Shown one piece after another: positions 7,973 through 18,171 of a stretch of 64,000 nucleotides of DNA. The stretch comes from Halomonas sp. HL-48. GTDB taxonomy: Bacteria; Pseudomonadota; Gammaproteobacteria; Pseudomonadales; Halomonadaceae. Under the pieces are notes generated by a model. The model was not told where the DNA came from and ran no database searches. It saw only the letters and a list, made by a program, of their open reading frames with translations. A program made the position numbers and the translations under genes. Numbering within the stretch: position 1 is the stretch's first letter; every line of letters begins with the position of its first letter. The stretch lies in NCBI RefSeq assembly GCF_001314875.1, contig NZ_LJZS01000013.1:1-64000 (forward strand). Reading direction: 5' to 3'.

Positions 7973-8620
7973 ATGAAAAAGTTTGAACGTTTTGAAGGCG
8001 TCGTCGCGCCTCTTGATCGCGCCAACGTGGATACCGATCTCATCATCCCGAAGCAGTTCCTGAAGTCGATCAAGCGGACCGGTTTCGGGGTCAATCTGTT
8101 TGACGAGCTGCGCTACCTGGATGAAGGCCAGCCCGGCCAGGACTGCTCGCAGCGCCCGCTGAACCCTGATTTCGTACTCAACCAGCCGCGCTATCAAAAC
8201 GCTGAAGTGCTGCTGGCGCGGCGCAACTTTGGCTGCGGCAGCTCCCGCGAGCACGCCCCCTGGGCGCTGGAGGATTTTGGCTTCAAGGTGATCATCGCGC
8301 CGAGCTTTGCCGATATTTTCTACAACAACGCGTTCAAAAACGGCCTGCTGTTGATCACGTTGTCGGAAGACGAAGTGGATCGCCTGTTCAACGAGGTAGA
8401 GGCTAAAGAAGGCTACCAGTTGGACATTGATCTGGAGCAGCAGCGGATCATTACCCAACGCGGCGAGATTCTTGAATTCGAGGTGGATGAATTCCGCAAG
8501 CACTGCCTGCTGGAAGGCCTGGACGATATCGGTCTGACGCTCAAAGACGAAGACGCGATTCGCACCTTTGAAGAACAGCATCGCCAACAGCGCCCCTGGC
8601 TGTTTCGCCAGCCTGCGTAA
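7973..8620 (+). CDS. leuD: 3-isopropylmalate dehydratase small subunit
   Basis: LeuD, 215 residues, the swivelling small subunit that completes the active site of LeuC. It starts 3 nt after leuC, so translational coupling is likely, and carries the family signature [15 protein letters not shown] near residues 86-100. The N-terminus ([22 protein letters not shown]) is canonical. Slightly longer than the 201-residue E. coli protein, mostly at the C-terminus. It works with leuC and leuB in the same operon. Confidence 0.97.
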   Translation: MKKFERFEGVVAPLDRANVDTDLIIPKQFLKSIKRTGFGVNLFDELRYLDEGQPGQDCSQRPLNPDFVLNQPRYQNAEVLLARRNFGCGSSREHAPWALEDFGFKVIIAPSFADIFYNNAFKNGLLLITLSEDEVDRLFNEVEAKEGYQLDIDLEQQRIITQRGEILEFEVDEFRKHCLLEGLDDIGLTLKDEDAIRTFEEQHRQQRPWLFRQPA

Positions 8621-8652
8621 GTCACCGCTCAAATAAATGCTAAGGACGTTGC

Positions 8653-9732
8653 ATGACACATAAGGTTCTATTACTGCCGGGTGACGGTATTGGCCCCGAG
8701 ATTGCGGCCCAGGCGGCGCGCTTGTTGAAAGCCTGCCAGGAAGCCGGGCTGGATATCGAGGTCGAAGAAGCGCTGGTCGGCGGCGCGGCCTACGATGCCC
8801 ACGGTGATCCGCTGCCGGAGCAAACGCTGGAAAAGGCCAAGGCCGCCAGCGCCATTCTGCTGGGGGCGGTGGGTGGCCCCAAGTGGGACAAGATTGAAGA
8901 CCTCTCCAAACGGCCCGAAAAAGGCCTGCTGGGGCTGCGCAAAAACCTGGGCCTGTTCGGCAACCTGCGGCCCGCGATGCTCTACCCGCAGCTCGCCAGC
9001 GCCTCCAGCCTGAAACCGGAGCTGGTGGCTGGGCTGGACATCATGATCGTTCGCGAGCTGACCGGCGGTATCTACTTCGGCCAGCCGCGCGGTATTGAAG
9101 AGCGTAACGGCGAGCGCGTAGGCTTCAATACCTACGTGTATTCCGAGAGCGAGATCGAACGCATCGGCCGCGTCGCCTTTGAAATGGCTCAGAAGCGCGG
9201 CAAGAAGCTCTGCTCGGTGGATAAAGCCAACGTGCTGGAAGTGACCATTCTGTGGCGCGAGGTCATGGAGCGTCTGGCGCCGGAATACCCGGACGTCGAG
9301 CTTTCCCACATGTACGTGGATAACGCCGCCATGCAGCTGGTGCGCGCGCCCAAGCAGTTTGATGTGGTGGTTACCGGCAATATGTTCGGCGACATTCTCT
9401 CCGACGCCGCCGCCATGCTTACTGGCTCTATCGGCATGCTGCCGTCCGCCTCGCTCAACGAAAGCGGGCAGGGCATGTACGAGCCTTGCCATGGCAGCGC
9501 GCCGGATATCGCCGGTAAGAACATCGCCAACCCGCTGGCCATGATGCTCTCGGTAGCCATGATGCTGCGCTACTCGCTGGGCGAGAATACCATGGCCGAG
9601 CGTATCGAAGCGGCCGTTGGCAGCGTGCTGGATGACGGCCTGCGCACTGCGGACATCGCTTCCGAAGGCATGCAGACCATTGGCACCGATGCTATGGGCG
9701 ATGCCGTGCTGGCGGCGTTTGCTAGGCAGTGA
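8653..9732 (+). CDS. leuB: 3-isopropylmalate dehydrogenase
   Basis: LeuB, 359 residues, the NAD-dependent oxidative decarboxylation step that gives 4-methyl-2-oxopentanoate, the last ketoacid before leucine. Visible features are the N-terminal [11 protein letters not shown] motif, the substrate-binding [13 protein letters not shown] block, the metal site region [17 protein letters not shown] and the NAD-site [13 protein letters not shown]. It begins 32 nt after leuD with AAGGACG as ribosome binding site. leuA is not in the window. Followed by a long palindromic intergenic element instead of a simple terminator. Confidence 0.97.
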   Translation: MTHKVLLLPGDGIGPEIAAQAARLLKACQEAGLDIEVEEALVGGAAYDAHGDPLPEQTLEKAKAASAILLGAVGGPKWDKIEDLSKRPEKGLLGLRKNLGLFGNLRPAMLYPQLASASSLKPELVAGLDIMIVRELTGGIYFGQPRGIEERNGERVGFNTYVYSESEIERIGRVAFEMAQKRGKKLCSVDKANVLEVTILWREVMERLAPEYPDVELSHMYVDNAAMQLVRAPKQFDVVVTGNMFGDILSDAAAMLTGSIGMLPSASLNESGQGMYEPCHGSAPDIAGKNIANPLAMMLSVAMMLRYSLGENTMAERIEAAVGSVLDDGLRTADIASEGMQTIGTDAMGDAVLAAFARQ

Positions 9733-9748
9733 GCCTTTCTGCGCTTGT

Positions 9749-9917
9749 GTTAAGGGCGCCTGGGATAGGTCGTAGAGGGGGTTATTTGCCATGGCCGGTA
9801 TATGTTCCATACCATTCCGGCATTTCCGCCATCCATGGCGGTCAGATGGCAAATGTAGCGCCCAGGGATGGGTTTACAGCGCCCCCTCGAAGACCTGTCG
9901 CAGGGATAGCCCTTAAC
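9749..9917. repeat. 169-bp palindromic intergenic element
   Basis: The outer ends GTTAAGGGC (9749-9757) and GCCCTTAAC (9909-9917) are perfect inverted repeats. Further in, 9764-9781 and 9882-9899 match as inverted repeats at 15 of 18 positions, and ATTTGCCAT (9784-9792) pairs with ATGGCAAAT (9846-9854). The whole element can fold into one long imperfect hairpin. It has no coding capacity. It resembles a REP/MITE-like repeat; copy number in the genome is unknown. It sits between leuB and asd and could act as a terminator or mRNA stabiliser. Confidence 0.6.
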
Positions 9918-9993
9918 CTATCTTTGCGCTACAAAATCACCATCAAGAATCGTGTATAATGTGTGCACTTATTCTTTTCAGGAGGACTTCATA

Positions 9994-11106
9994 ATGTTGA
10001 AAGTCGGTTTCGTGGGATGGCGCGGCATGGTCGGCTCAGTGCTGATGCAGCGCATGCTGGAAGATGGTGATTTCAACGGCATCGAGCCGGTGTTCTTCAC
10101 CACCTCCCAGGTCGGCCAGCCCGGCCCCGACATCGGTGTGGACGTGCCTCCGCTGAAAGATGCTTTTGATATCGAAGCGCTCAAGGCGCTGGATGTCGTC
10201 GTAACCTGTCAGGGCGGTGACTACACCAAGCCCGTCTATAAAGACCTGCGCGCCGCTGGCTGGAAAGGCTACTGGATCGACGCGGCCAGCACGTTGCGTA
10301 TGGAAGATGACGCGACCATCGTGTTGGACCCGGTCAACCGCGGCGTGATCGACGCGCAGCTTGCCAAAGGCGCCAAGACCTTTGTCGGCGGTAACTGCAC
10401 GGTCAGCCTGATGCTGATGGGCTTGGGCGGTCTGTTTGAAGCCGACATGGTCGAGTGGATGACCTCCATGACCTATCAGGCGGCCTCGGGCTCCGGCGCC
10501 AAGCACATGCGCGAGCTGCTCAACCAGATGGGCACGCTACGCGACAGCGTGGCCGAAGAGCTGAAAGACACCTCGAGCGCGATCCTGGATATCGACCGCA
10601 AGGTGACCGCTGCGATGCGCAGTGGCGATTTCCCCACCGAGAACTTCGGCGCACCGCTGGCGGGCAGCCTGCTGCCGTGGATCGACACCAAGCTTGAGAA
10701 CGGTCAGAGCCGCGAAGAGTGGAAAGGCAGCGTCGAGACCAACAAGATTTTAGGTCTCGATAGCAACCCGATTCCCATCGATGGCCTGTGCGTGCGTATC
10801 GGCGCGATGCGCTCGCACAGCCAGGCGTTCACCATCAAGCTGAAACAGGATGTGCCGCTGGATGAAATCGAAGACCGCCTCGCCAAGCATAACGAGTGGG
10901 TCAAGGTAATTCCCAACGACAAAGACGCTACCATCGAAGGTCTGACGCCCGCCGCGGCAACGGGCACACTACAAGTCCCGGTTGGCCGTCTGCGCAAGCT
11001 GGCGATGGGCGGTGAATACCTGTCCGCGTTCAGCGTTGGCGACCAGTTGCTGTGGGGCGCGGCCGAACCGCTCAAGCGCATGCTGTCGATTCTCCGTGAA
11101 CAGTAA
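9994..11106 (+). CDS. asd: Aspartate-semialdehyde dehydrogenase
   Basis: Asd, 370 residues, reduces aspartyl phosphate to aspartate semialdehyde for lysine, methionine, threonine and diaminopimelate synthesis. The N-terminal NADP motif [12 protein letters not shown] and the catalytic cysteine in GGNCTVSLM (Cys135) identify the gammaproteobacterial long form. The ATG at 9994 is chosen because AGGAGG ends 8 nt upstream; an upstream in-frame start at 9952 falls on the TATAAT (-10) element at 9955-9960 and is rejected. The gene ends at an intrinsic terminator. In Pseudomonas, asd likewise precedes fimV. Confidence 0.97.
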   Translation: MLKVGFVGWRGMVGSVLMQRMLEDGDFNGIEPVFFTTSQVGQPGPDIGVDVPPLKDAFDIEALKALDVVVTCQGGDYTKPVYKDLRAAGWKGYWIDAASTLRMEDDATIVLDPVNRGVIDAQLAKGAKTFVGGNCTVSLMLMGLGGLFEADMVEWMTSMTYQAASGSGAKHMRELLNQMGTLRDSVAEELKDTSSAILDIDRKVTAAMRSGDFPTENFGAPLAGSLLPWIDTKLENGQSREEWKGSVETNKILGLDSNPIPIDGLCVRIGAMRSHSQAFTIKLKQDVPLDEIEDRLAKHNEWVKVIPNDKDATIEGLTPAAATGTLQVPVGRLRKLAMGGEYLSAFSVGDQLLWGAAEPLKRMLSILREQ

Positions 11107-11143
11107 ACGATCGCGGTAACGCGTGCTGCCCCAGGGGCGCAGG

Positions 11144-11178
11144 AAAACGGGGGGCGAATCAATCGCTTCCCGTTTTTT
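11144..11178 (+). terminator. Intrinsic terminator after asd
   Basis: AAAACGGGGGGCGA pairs imperfectly with TCGCTTCCCGTTTT and the hairpin runs into six T residues. Confidence 0.8.
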
Positions 11179-11325
11179 GTGTGCGGCGATTTTTTATGTG
11201 GCATAGAGCGCTACTATGGTAAAAACGTCTGAGTCGATAAAAACGCAGGCACGCGCCGAACGCTGAAACGGCGTCGGCCTACAACACGCGGTGAATAAGC
11301 AGTTAGATTGGCAACAGGGGCATCC

Positions 11326-13269
11326 ATGAAACAGGTAGGGGCGCTGGCCGTAGGGCTTTGGCTAAGTATGGTGGGGGCATATAGCTGGGCGCTTGACCTG
11401 GGGTCTGCCCAAGTAACCTCCAGCCTGGACACCCGGCTGGAGGCCACGATTCCGCTTGTGGATGGCGACGAGTATTCGCGCTCATCCGTTGGCGTTGAGG
11501 TGGCCGACCAAAGCGCCTTTGAGTCGGCCGGTGTCGAGTGGACCTCCTTGGCCGGTAACGTGCAGGCCCGCGTAGCGGAACGTCAGGGCCGGCCCGTGGT
11601 GGTGCTTACCAGCGATACGCCGGTGACGACGCCCTGGCTCGATCTGTTGTTGACGCTCTCTTCGCCGGAGGGAGAGCAGACCCGCGAAATCACCTTGCTG
11701 TTCGACCCCGCCGACTACGCTGGCGACAGTGAGCGCGCTGAGCCTGTGCCCCCGCAGTCGGCGCCTGCCGAGGCTGCCCCCGAGGCGAGCCAGCGTCGTG
11801 AATCTGCCCAAGGCGATGCCTACGTGCGCAGCGGCGATACGCTCTGGAGCGTGGCCGCGCGTACCAAACCTGCCCAGGCAAGCGTTCAGCAGATGATGCT
11901 GGCGCTGTTGGAAGCCAATTCCGAGGTGTTTCCGTCGGGGAATATTCACGAAATGCGCGCCGCCCAGCGGCTAACGCTGCCCGATGATGAGCGCGTTATG
12001 GGTCGTTCCGCCGAGCAGGCGGCAGACACTATCCGGGAGATGAACGCCGCCTGGCAGCGCCGCGACGAAGACGGCCCCGCAACGGTAGCGTTACCCGAGG
12101 TGGAAGAAGTCGGCGACGACAGCACGCCCGATGCACCCGACCAGCAGGTCGAGCAAGACGCGGCAAGCCTTGATGGCGCGGCGTTGGGTGTGGCGCAGAC
12201 GCTTGGCAGGGCGGCACCGCGTGCTACACCCGAACCCGCAACATCACGCTCAGAAGCTGCGCCTGAATCACCCGCTGACGCCTCCTCGCCAGTGCCTGCT
12301 GCGGACGCCGCGCTCAGCCTGCAGCGGCAGCAGGAACTTGATGAGATGCGTAGTGAACTGGCCGCCCTGCGTGAAGAAGTGACGCGGCTCAGTGATGCGC
12401 TGGCCGCTCAGTCGGTGTCGCCCAGGGCGCCGGTAGAGGCTCAAGGCGGTTCTATTGCAGAACGTCTGCGTGATTACCAGTGGCTGCTGCTGACCATCGC
12501 GCTGGTGTTGCTGTTGGGGCTGCTGATTATGATGCGCCGCCGACGTCGGCAGTGGGAAGCACCGCCGACGATGACCGCGCAGAGCGCCGATAAGCCCTAC
12601 AAACCCTCACCAGCAGCGGCTGGCCCGAGCCGCGTGACGCCGTCAGTGGCGCCGGTGTCGCCTGCTCAGGCGCCTTCTCAGCCATCGCCTGCCATGACGG
12701 CTGCGGTGGAGGACGCGCTGGCAACAGAGGTGGACAATGAGCCGCAGCCCCGCCATGACGACGCGCCCGCTAGCGTTGATGAAGCGCCATTCGACCGTAC
12801 GGCGATGGCCCATACCCAGGCTGCCGGGTTGATCGAAATTGGTCAGGAGCGGCGCTTGGCGCTGCAGGTGCGCTCCGCCGAACATGACCCGGCGCTGTGG
12901 CTGGCACCCCCGGCCAAGCCCCAGGCGGTGGCCGCGATGCTCTCGGCAATGGGTGCTCGCGGGGCAGAGGCGGCGGAGGAGGGCCCAGAGCAGCCGAGCC
13001 CTCTTAAGTCAGCCCCTGGCGCAGAGGATGAACGGGCCTGGATGATTGATTACCAGCCGCCGACGCTGGCCCCGAGTAACGCAGCCCGGCAGGAAACGCC
13101 CATGCAGCCCACGGTGGAATTCGAGGCCCACGAACCGGCTTCACCGGCAAAGCCATCGCCCGCTGCTGCCCGCAAGGAAGAGTGGGATATCGAAGAGGTG
13201 GCATTTTCGCCCGCGCCTCGCGATAATGGCGCGCCTTCCACCCCTGGCAATGTTGATAAAAGGCGATGA
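11326..13269 (+). CDS. fimV: FimV-like peptidoglycan-binding hub protein
   Basis: A 647-residue inner-membrane protein of the FimV/HubP type that organises the cell pole in Pseudomonas and Vibrio. It has a signal peptide (residues 1-24, cut after SWA), the conserved FimV N-terminal domain beginning LDLGSAQV, and a LysM peptidoglycan-binding domain near 166-222 (YVRSGDTLWSVAA). A coiled coil follows near 345-370, then one membrane helix near 386-404 and a proline/alanine-rich acidic cytoplasmic tail. The C-terminal TPR-type FimV domain of longer homologues is not recognisable. ATG 11326 is preferred over TTG 11308. It overlaps truA by 4 nt. Confidence 0.85.
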   Translation: MKQVGALAVGLWLSMVGAYSWALDLGSAQVTSSLDTRLEATIPLVDGDEYSRSSVGVEVADQSAFESAGVEWTSLAGNVQARVAERQGRPVVVLTSDTPVTTPWLDLLLTLSSPEGEQTREITLLFDPADYAGDSERAEPVPPQSAPAEAAPEASQRRESAQGDAYVRSGDTLWSVAARTKPAQASVQQMMLALLEANSEVFPSGNIHEMRAAQRLTLPDDERVMGRSAEQAADTIREMNAAWQRRDEDGPATVALPEVEEVGDDSTPDAPDQQVEQDAASLDGAALGVAQTLGRAAPRATPEPATSRSEAAPESPADASSPVPAADAALSLQRQQELDEMRSELAALREEVTRLSDALAAQSVSPRAPVEAQGGSIAERLRDYQWLLLTIALVLLLGLLIMMRRRRRQWEAPPTMTAQSADKPYKPSPAAAGPSRVTPSVAPVSPAQAPSQPSPAMTAAVEDALATEVDNEPQPRHDDAPASVDEAPFDRTAMAHTQAAGLIEIGQERRLALQVRSAEHDPALWLAPPAKPQAVAAMLSAMGARGAEAAEEGPEQPSPLKSAPGAEDERAWMIDYQPPTLAPSNAARQETPMQPTVEFEAHEPASPAKPSPAAARKEEWDIEEVAFSPAPRDNGAPSTPGNVDKRR

Positions 13270-14222
13270 CGCTGTTTTACCATTTTGACGAGACACAACC
13301 GCTAACCGGGCGACTGGCGATGGGCATCGAGTATGATGGCACGCGCTTTTGCGGTTTCCAGCGGCTGAAGCACGCCGCCTCGGTTCAGGCATCGGTGGAG
13401 GACGCGCTGAGCAAGGTGGCCGGTGCGCCGGTGCAGATTCATGCCAGCGGGCGCACCGATTCCGGCGTGCATGCCACCCGGCAGATCGTCCATCTGGACC
13501 CGCCGGTTGGGCGCTCCGAAAAAGCCTGGGTGTTCGGGGCGAATACTAATCTGCCCCGCGATGTGTCGATACGCTGGGTAAAGCCGGTGTCGGACGACTT
13601 TCATTCTCGCCTTGGTGCCCTTGGCCGTCGATACCGCTACCTGTTGCTCAATCAGCTAAGCCGCCCGGTGCTGGAGCGACATAATGTCACCTGGTGCCGC
13701 GATCCGCTCGATGCCGATGCCATGCATCGTGCCGCCCAGGCGCTGGTGGGCGAGCACGATTTCTCGAGCTTTCGTGCGGCGGGCTGTCAGTCGAAGACGC
13801 CATGGCGACAGATGCACTTTGTCGACGTCAAACGCTTTGGGCCGCTGGTGATGATCGATATCCAGGGCAATGCGTTTCTGCACCACATGATTCGCAATAT
13901 CGCCGGTGCCCTGGTCAGCGTCGGTCGCGGTGCTCAGGATGAAGGCCACATCGAACGCCTGCTGGCGCTCAGGAATCGCAAGCTTGGGGATGTCACCGCG
14001 CCTGCCTGCGGCCTGCATTTCGTCGACTCGATTTATGACGAGCGATTTGCGCTGCCCAAGGAGCCGCTTGGGCCGAATCTGCTGGCCTTTTCAGGCGAAT
14101 GGACAGGGGAGCGCGAGCTCCCCGAAACCGAGCGTGTGGCGGCCAGGCGACGGCTGACCTTCACTAAGCCCAAGCCGGGCACTACCCGCGAAGCCCCCGA
14201 AAAGCCCCAGGAGACGTCTTGA
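13266..14222 (+). CDS. truA: tRNA pseudouridine(38-40) synthase
   Basis: TruA, 318 residues, converts U38-U40 in the anticodon arm of many tRNAs to pseudouridine. The catalytic aspartate sits in ASGRTDSGVHA, and the N-terminal MGIEYDGTRFCGFQ and IRNIAGALVSVGRG blocks are characteristic. It is about 40 residues longer than E. coli TruA; the extra part is a basic tail after LLAFSGEWTG. Its ATG overlaps the fimV stop (ATGA) and its TGA overlaps the trpF start, so the three genes are translationally coupled, as in pseudomonads. Confidence 0.96.
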   Translation: MTLFYHFDETQPLTGRLAMGIEYDGTRFCGFQRLKHAASVQASVEDALSKVAGAPVQIHASGRTDSGVHATRQIVHLDPPVGRSEKAWVFGANTNLPRDVSIRWVKPVSDDFHSRLGALGRRYRYLLLNQLSRPVLERHNVTWCRDPLDADAMHRAAQALVGEHDFSSFRAAGCQSKTPWRQMHFVDVKRFGPLVMIDIQGNAFLHHMIRNIAGALVSVGRGAQDEGHIERLLALRNRKLGDVTAPACGLHFVDSIYDERFALPKEPLGPNLLAFSGEWTGERELPETERVAARRRLTFTKPKPGTTREAPEKPQETS

Positions 14223-14860
14223 TGAGTACCGAGTCCTTGACCCGTACGCGGGTGAAATTCTGTGGTTTTACCCGCCATGAGGACGTTGCTCATGCCGTGG
14301 CGCTGGGCGTTGATGCGCTGGGCTTCGTGATGTGGTCACCGAGTTCGCGCAGCGTTGACCTTGAGCAGCTGGCATCGCTTACGGCCAGGGTGCCGGCCTT
14401 TGCCACCCGGGTCGGGCTTTTCGTCGACGCCTCTGCCGAGGCGGTTGAGCAATGTCTGCCGTATCTGGATCTGTTGCAGTTTCATGGCGACGAAACGCCC
14501 GATTTCTGTGCCTCGTTTGGGCGGCCCTGGATCAAGGCGCTGCGCATGCGCGATACAATAGACCTGCCCCTTGAAGCCGAGCGCTATTGCCAGGCGCAAG
14601 CGTTGCTGCTGGATGCCTATCGGCCGGGAACCCCGGGCGGCACCGGGGAGTCATTTGATTGGTCTAGAATCCCCGCAACGCTGGCAAAACCTGTTATTCT
14701 CGCAGGAGGATTATCGGCGGAAAATGTTGCCCAGGCCGTGCGCCAAGTTAAGCCCTATGCGGTTGATGTTTCCGGCGGAATTGAGGCCTCGCGGGGCTGC
14801 AAGGACGCCCGTGAAATGATGGCGTTTGTGCGTCAAGTGGCGTTGGCCGACGCCGGTTAG
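14222..14860 (+). CDS. trpF: Phosphoribosylanthranilate isomerase
   Basis: TrpF, 212 residues, a TIM-barrel enzyme that performs the Amadori rearrangement of phosphoribosylanthranilate in tryptophan synthesis. The catalytic cysteine lies in VKFCGFTR at the start, the general acid region in LLQFHGDE, and the phosphate-binding ends in LAGGLSAENV and DVSGGIEASRG. The ATG shares a base with the truA stop codon (TGATG). Unlike E. coli it is not fused to trpC. trpB follows after 92 bases, so tryptophan genes F, B and A are adjacent here. Confidence 0.96.
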   Translation: MSTESLTRTRVKFCGFTRHEDVAHAVALGVDALGFVMWSPSSRSVDLEQLASLTARVPAFATRVGLFVDASAEAVEQCLPYLDLLQFHGDETPDFCASFGRPWIKALRMRDTIDLPLEAERYCQAQALLLDAYRPGTPGGTGESFDWSRIPATLAKPVILAGGLSAENVAQAVRQVKPYAVDVSGGIEASRGCKDAREMMAFVRQVALADAG

Positions 14861-14952
14861 GTTCGCTATGCGGGTCGCCCAGTCGGCGGGCTGCGTCTTA
14901 ATGTGAATTCATTTATTGTTTGCCTGTTCTGGCGATCTTGTGAGGTATCCCT

Positions 14953-16218
14953 GTGACTGTCTCAGCAACTGGTGCTTCTGAAACTGTTTCTGAAACCGTT
15001 TCGAAAACACGTTTCAGTGACCTGACCAAAATGCCGGATGCCCGGGGCCATTTTGGCCCGTACGGCGGCCGGTTTGTGTCTGAAACCTTGAGCTTTGCTC
15101 TAGAAGAGTTGGAGCAGACCTATCTAAGTCTGCGCGATGATCCTGACTTTCAGGCTGAGTTCGACCGTGATCTTGCCCACTTCGTCGGGCGGCCGTCGCC
15201 GCTGTATCACGCCGAACGATGGTCTCAGGCACTCGGTGGGGCACAGATCTGGCTCAAGCGCGAAGACCTGAATCACACCGGCGCCCATAAGGTGAACAAC
15301 ACCATTGGCCAGGCGTTGCTGGCGAAAAAGACCGGCAAGCCAAGGGTGATTGCCGAAACCGGGGCTGGCCAACACGGTGTGGCAACCGCCACCGTGGCAG
15401 CGCGGCTGGGGCTTGAGTGTGACGTCTACATGGGCGCAGCGGACGTTGAGCGTCAGAAGCTGAACGTATATCGCATGCGCTTGCTGGGCGCCCGGGTAAT
15501 TCCGGTCGAATCCGGCACGCGCACCCTCAAAGATGCCATGAACGAAGCGCTGCGTGACTGGGTCACCAACGTCGATAATACCTTCTACATCATCGGCACC
15601 GTGGCGGGCCCGCATCCTTACCCGCAGCTGGTGCGCGACTTCAACGCCGTTGTCGGGCGCGAGGCGCGCCGTCAGTCGCTGGACCAGATCGGCCGTCTGC
15701 CGGACGCGCTGGTTGCCTGCGTGGGCGGCGGGTCTAATGCTATCGGCCTTTTTTATCCGTTTGTCGAAGACGACGATGTCGCCATGTACGGCGTTGAAGC
15801 CGGGGGTGATGGGGTGGAAACCGGTCGCCATGCGGCACCGCTTACGTCCAACGCACCGCGTGGTGTCCTGCACGGTAACCGTACCTACCTGATGTCGGAC
15901 GAAGCCGGTCAGGTGTCTGACACCCACTCGATTTCGGCCGGCCTGGACTACCCGGGCGTGGGCCCCGAGCATGCGCTGTGGAAAGACGTCGGGCGGGTAA
16001 ACTATGTGGCCGCGAACGACCAGGACGTGCTGGTGGCCTTCCGCGAGCTCACTCACATGGAAGGCATCATGCCGGCCCTCGAGACCGCGCACGCGCTGGC
16101 CTATGCCAAGGTATTGGCGCCCACCATGCGTCCTGATCAGCATATCGTCGTCAACCTATCAGGCCGTGGTGACAAGGATATTATGACGGTAGCCAAGATT
16201 GACGGCATCGAATTTTAA
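14953..16218 (+). CDS. trpB: Tryptophan synthase beta subunit
   Basis: TrpB, 421 residues, a PLP enzyme that joins indole and serine to make tryptophan. The Schiff-base lysine is in [10 protein letters not shown], the ammonia-glutamate region in [11 protein letters not shown], and the phosphate loop in [10 protein letters not shown]. The start is GTG 14953. The N-terminus carries a threonine/serine-rich extension with the repeated unit [10 protein letters not shown] ahead of the conserved [16 protein letters not shown], making it about 20 residues longer than usual. trpA follows after 26 nt; the two products form the alpha2-beta2 complex. Confidence 0.97.
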   Translation: MTVSATGASETVSETVSKTRFSDLTKMPDARGHFGPYGGRFVSETLSFALEELEQTYLSLRDDPDFQAEFDRDLAHFVGRPSPLYHAERWSQALGGAQIWLKREDLNHTGAHKVNNTIGQALLAKKTGKPRVIAETGAGQHGVATATVAARLGLECDVYMGAADVERQKLNVYRMRLLGARVIPVESGTRTLKDAMNEALRDWVTNVDNTFYIIGTVAGPHPYPQLVRDFNAVVGREARRQSLDQIGRLPDALVACVGGGSNAIGLFYPFVEDDDVAMYGVEAGGDGVETGRHAAPLTSNAPRGVLHGNRTYLMSDEAGQVSDTHSISAGLDYPGVGPEHALWKDVGRVNYVAANDQDVLVAFRELTHMEGIMPALETAHALAYAKVLAPTMRPDQHIVVNLSGRGDKDIMTVAKIDGIEF

Positions 16219-16244
16219 GGGCGAGTGATTTTCTAAGGGCCAGC

Positions 16245-17048
16245 ATGAACCGTATTGATCAGCGTTTCAGTGAATTAAAACAGCAGGGCCGCAAGGCCCT
16301 GATCCCCTTTATTACCGCTGGGGACCCCGCGCCCCGGTACACCGTCGGCTTTATGCACGCCCTGGTGGAAGCCGGCGCGGACATCATCGAGTTGGGCGTG
16401 CCGTTCTCCGACCCCATGGCGGACGGCCCGGTCATCCAGAAAGCCTGCGAACGGGCGCTCAAGCAGGGCACTCGGCTAGTCGATCTGCTCGACATGGTCG
16501 CCGAGTTTCGCCAGACCGATACCACCACGCCCGTGGTGCTGATGGGCTATCTCAACCCCATCGAGCGCATCGGCTACGAAGCCTTTGCCGATAAGGCAGC
16601 AAGCGTCGGCGTTGATGGTGTGCTGACCGTCGATATGCCGCCGGAAGAGGCGGATATTTTTGGTCCGTTGTTGAAAGAACGTGATCTGGCGGCGATTTTT
16701 CTTGTTGCACCTACCACTTCCCACGCTCGGGCCGCTACAATATGCGCCCACGGTGAGGGGTACCTCTATTACGTGTCGCTCAAAGGGGTGACCGGCGCGG
16801 CGACGCTTAACGCCGACGACGTGGCAGAGCATCTGGCACCGCTGCGCGGCATGACCGATCTGCCGCTGTGTGTCGGCTTCGGTATCCGCGACGGCGCGAC
16901 TGCCGCCGAAGTCGCCAAGGTAGCCGATGGCGTTATCGTGGGCAGCGCGCTGGTCAACCGGATCGCCGAGAGTGTCGATGCACCGGACACCATTGCCGCC
17001 CAGTTGAAAGACGTGCTTGGCGAAATGCGTGCGGCGATGGATGCTTAA
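16245..17048 (+). CDS. trpA: Tryptophan synthase alpha subunit
   Basis: TrpA, 267 residues, a TIM barrel that cleaves indole-3-glycerol phosphate and channels indole to TrpB. The catalytic glutamate is in [17 protein letters not shown] and the catalytic aspartate in [11 protein letters not shown]. The phosphate-binding [13 protein letters not shown] and [11 protein letters not shown] blocks complete the site. It lies directly after trpB. The next gene accD starts about 100 bases later, a conserved trpFBA-accD-folC order. Confidence 0.97.
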   Translation: MNRIDQRFSELKQQGRKALIPFITAGDPAPRYTVGFMHALVEAGADIIELGVPFSDPMADGPVIQKACERALKQGTRLVDLLDMVAEFRQTDTTTPVVLMGYLNPIERIGYEAFADKAASVGVDGVLTVDMPPEEADIFGPLLKERDLAAIFLVAPTTSHARAATICAHGEGYLYYVSLKGVTGAATLNADDVAEHLAPLRGMTDLPLCVGFGIRDGATAAEVAKVADGVIVGSALVNRIAESVDAPDTIAAQLKDVLGEMRAAMDA

Positions 17049-17145
17049 CAGGTCCTTTCATCGACTACACTAACGACATAAGTTTGCCCCCATTCATCAA
17101 GCTTGGTCCGTCCAAGCGTAGACGTACAACGGAAGTCTTTTTGAT

Positions 17146-18171
17146 ATGAGCTGGCTAGATAAGATTGTGCCCTCCATGGGGCGTATCCAGCGTAAGGACC
17201 GTCGCGCAAGCGTTCCCGATGGTCTTTGGCGTAAATGCCCCAAGTGCGAAGCCGTTCTCTATCTTCCCGAGCTAGAGAAGCATCAGAGTGTTTGCCCGAA
17301 GTGCAATCATCATCTGCGATTAACGGCACGCAAGCGGCTGGATTGGTTCCTGGATAAAACGGGTCGCGAAGAGATCGCCGCTGAGATCGAACCGGTCGAC
17401 CGCCTCAAGTTCCGCGACTCCAAGAAGTACAAGGACCGCCTGGCAGCGGCGCAAAAGGATACCGGCGAAAAAGATGCGCTGGTCGCAATGCGCGGTGAAC
17501 TCAATGGTCTGCCGGTGGTTGCCGTGGCGTTCGAGTTTACTTTCATGGGTGGCTCCATGGGCGCAGTGGTAGGCGAGAAGTTCGTCCGCGCGGCCACCCT
17601 GGCGCTTGAATCGCGCATGCCGCTGATCTGCTTTGGTGCTTCCGGCGGGGCGCGTATGCAGGAAGCGCTGTTCTCGCTGATGCAGATGGCCAAGACCTCG
17701 GCGGCTCTGGAAAAGCTCAAGCAGGAAGGCATTCCGTATATCTCAGTGCTCACCGATCCGGTGTTTGGTGGCGTGTCGGCATCGCTTGCCATGCTTGGCG
17801 ACCTGAATATTGCTGAGCCCAATGCGCTGATCGGCTTTGCGGGCCCGCGCGTGATCGAGCAGACCGTTCGCGAGACCCTGCCCGAAGGCTTCCAGCGTAG
17901 CGAGTTTTTGCTCGAGCACGGCACGGTGGACATGATCGTGCATCGTCACGACATGCGCGAGCGCGTTGGCGGTATGTTGCGCAAGCTGACCCATCAGCCG
18001 GTGGCCGGCAGCGAGCCTGCGCCTGAAGAAGACGAAGCGATGATTTTTGAACCCGTGGTCGACGAGCCACAGGTGGCCGAGCACGCCGAAGACCCCGAGT
18101 GGATCGAGGCGATCAACGGCAGCGGTGAGACGGATCCTGCCAAGCGCGGCGACGCCTCACGCAATGTCTAA
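17146..18171 (+). CDS. accD: Acetyl-CoA carboxylase carboxyltransferase beta subunit
   Basis: AccD, 341 residues, half of the carboxyltransferase that transfers the carboxyl group from biotin to acetyl-CoA in the first step of fatty acid synthesis. A four-cysteine zinc ribbon (Cys31, 34, 50, 53) precedes the crotonase-like domain, with [16 protein letters not shown] and the oxyanion region [12 protein letters not shown]. The tail after residue 290 is acidic and unconserved. The last 8 nt overlap folC. Partner subunit genes accA and accBC are outside the window. Confidence 0.96.
   Translation: MSWLDKIVPSMGRIQRKDRRASVPDGLWRKCPKCEAVLYLPELEKHQSVCPKCNHHLRLTARKRLDWFLDKTGREEIAAEIEPVDRLKFRDSKKYKDRLAAAQKDTGEKDALVAMRGELNGLPVVAVAFEFTFMGGSMGAVVGEKFVRAATLALESRMPLICFGASGGARMQEALFSLMQMAKTSAALEKLKQEGIPYISVLTDPVFGGVSASLAMLGDLNIAEPNALIGFAGPRVIEQTVRETLPEGFQRSEFLLEHGTVDMIVHRHDMRERVGGMLRKLTHQPVAGSEPAPEEDEAMIFEPVVDEPQVAEHAEDPEWIEAINGSGETDPAKRGDASRNV

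Noticed and set aside
6680..8659. 659-codon open frame antisense to leuC and leuD
   Set aside because: It mirrors two clear, well-conserved genes. Such long antisense frames arise from GC-rich codon usage; it has no start signal or recognisable domain.
8671..9852. 393-codon antisense frame over leuB
   Set aside because: Shadow of leuB with histidine/arginine-rich, domain-free translation.
9952..9993. Upstream in-frame start extending asd by 14 residues
   Set aside because: It lies on the TATAAT promoter element, and the ATG at 9994 has a strong AGGAGG and matches the family N-terminus.
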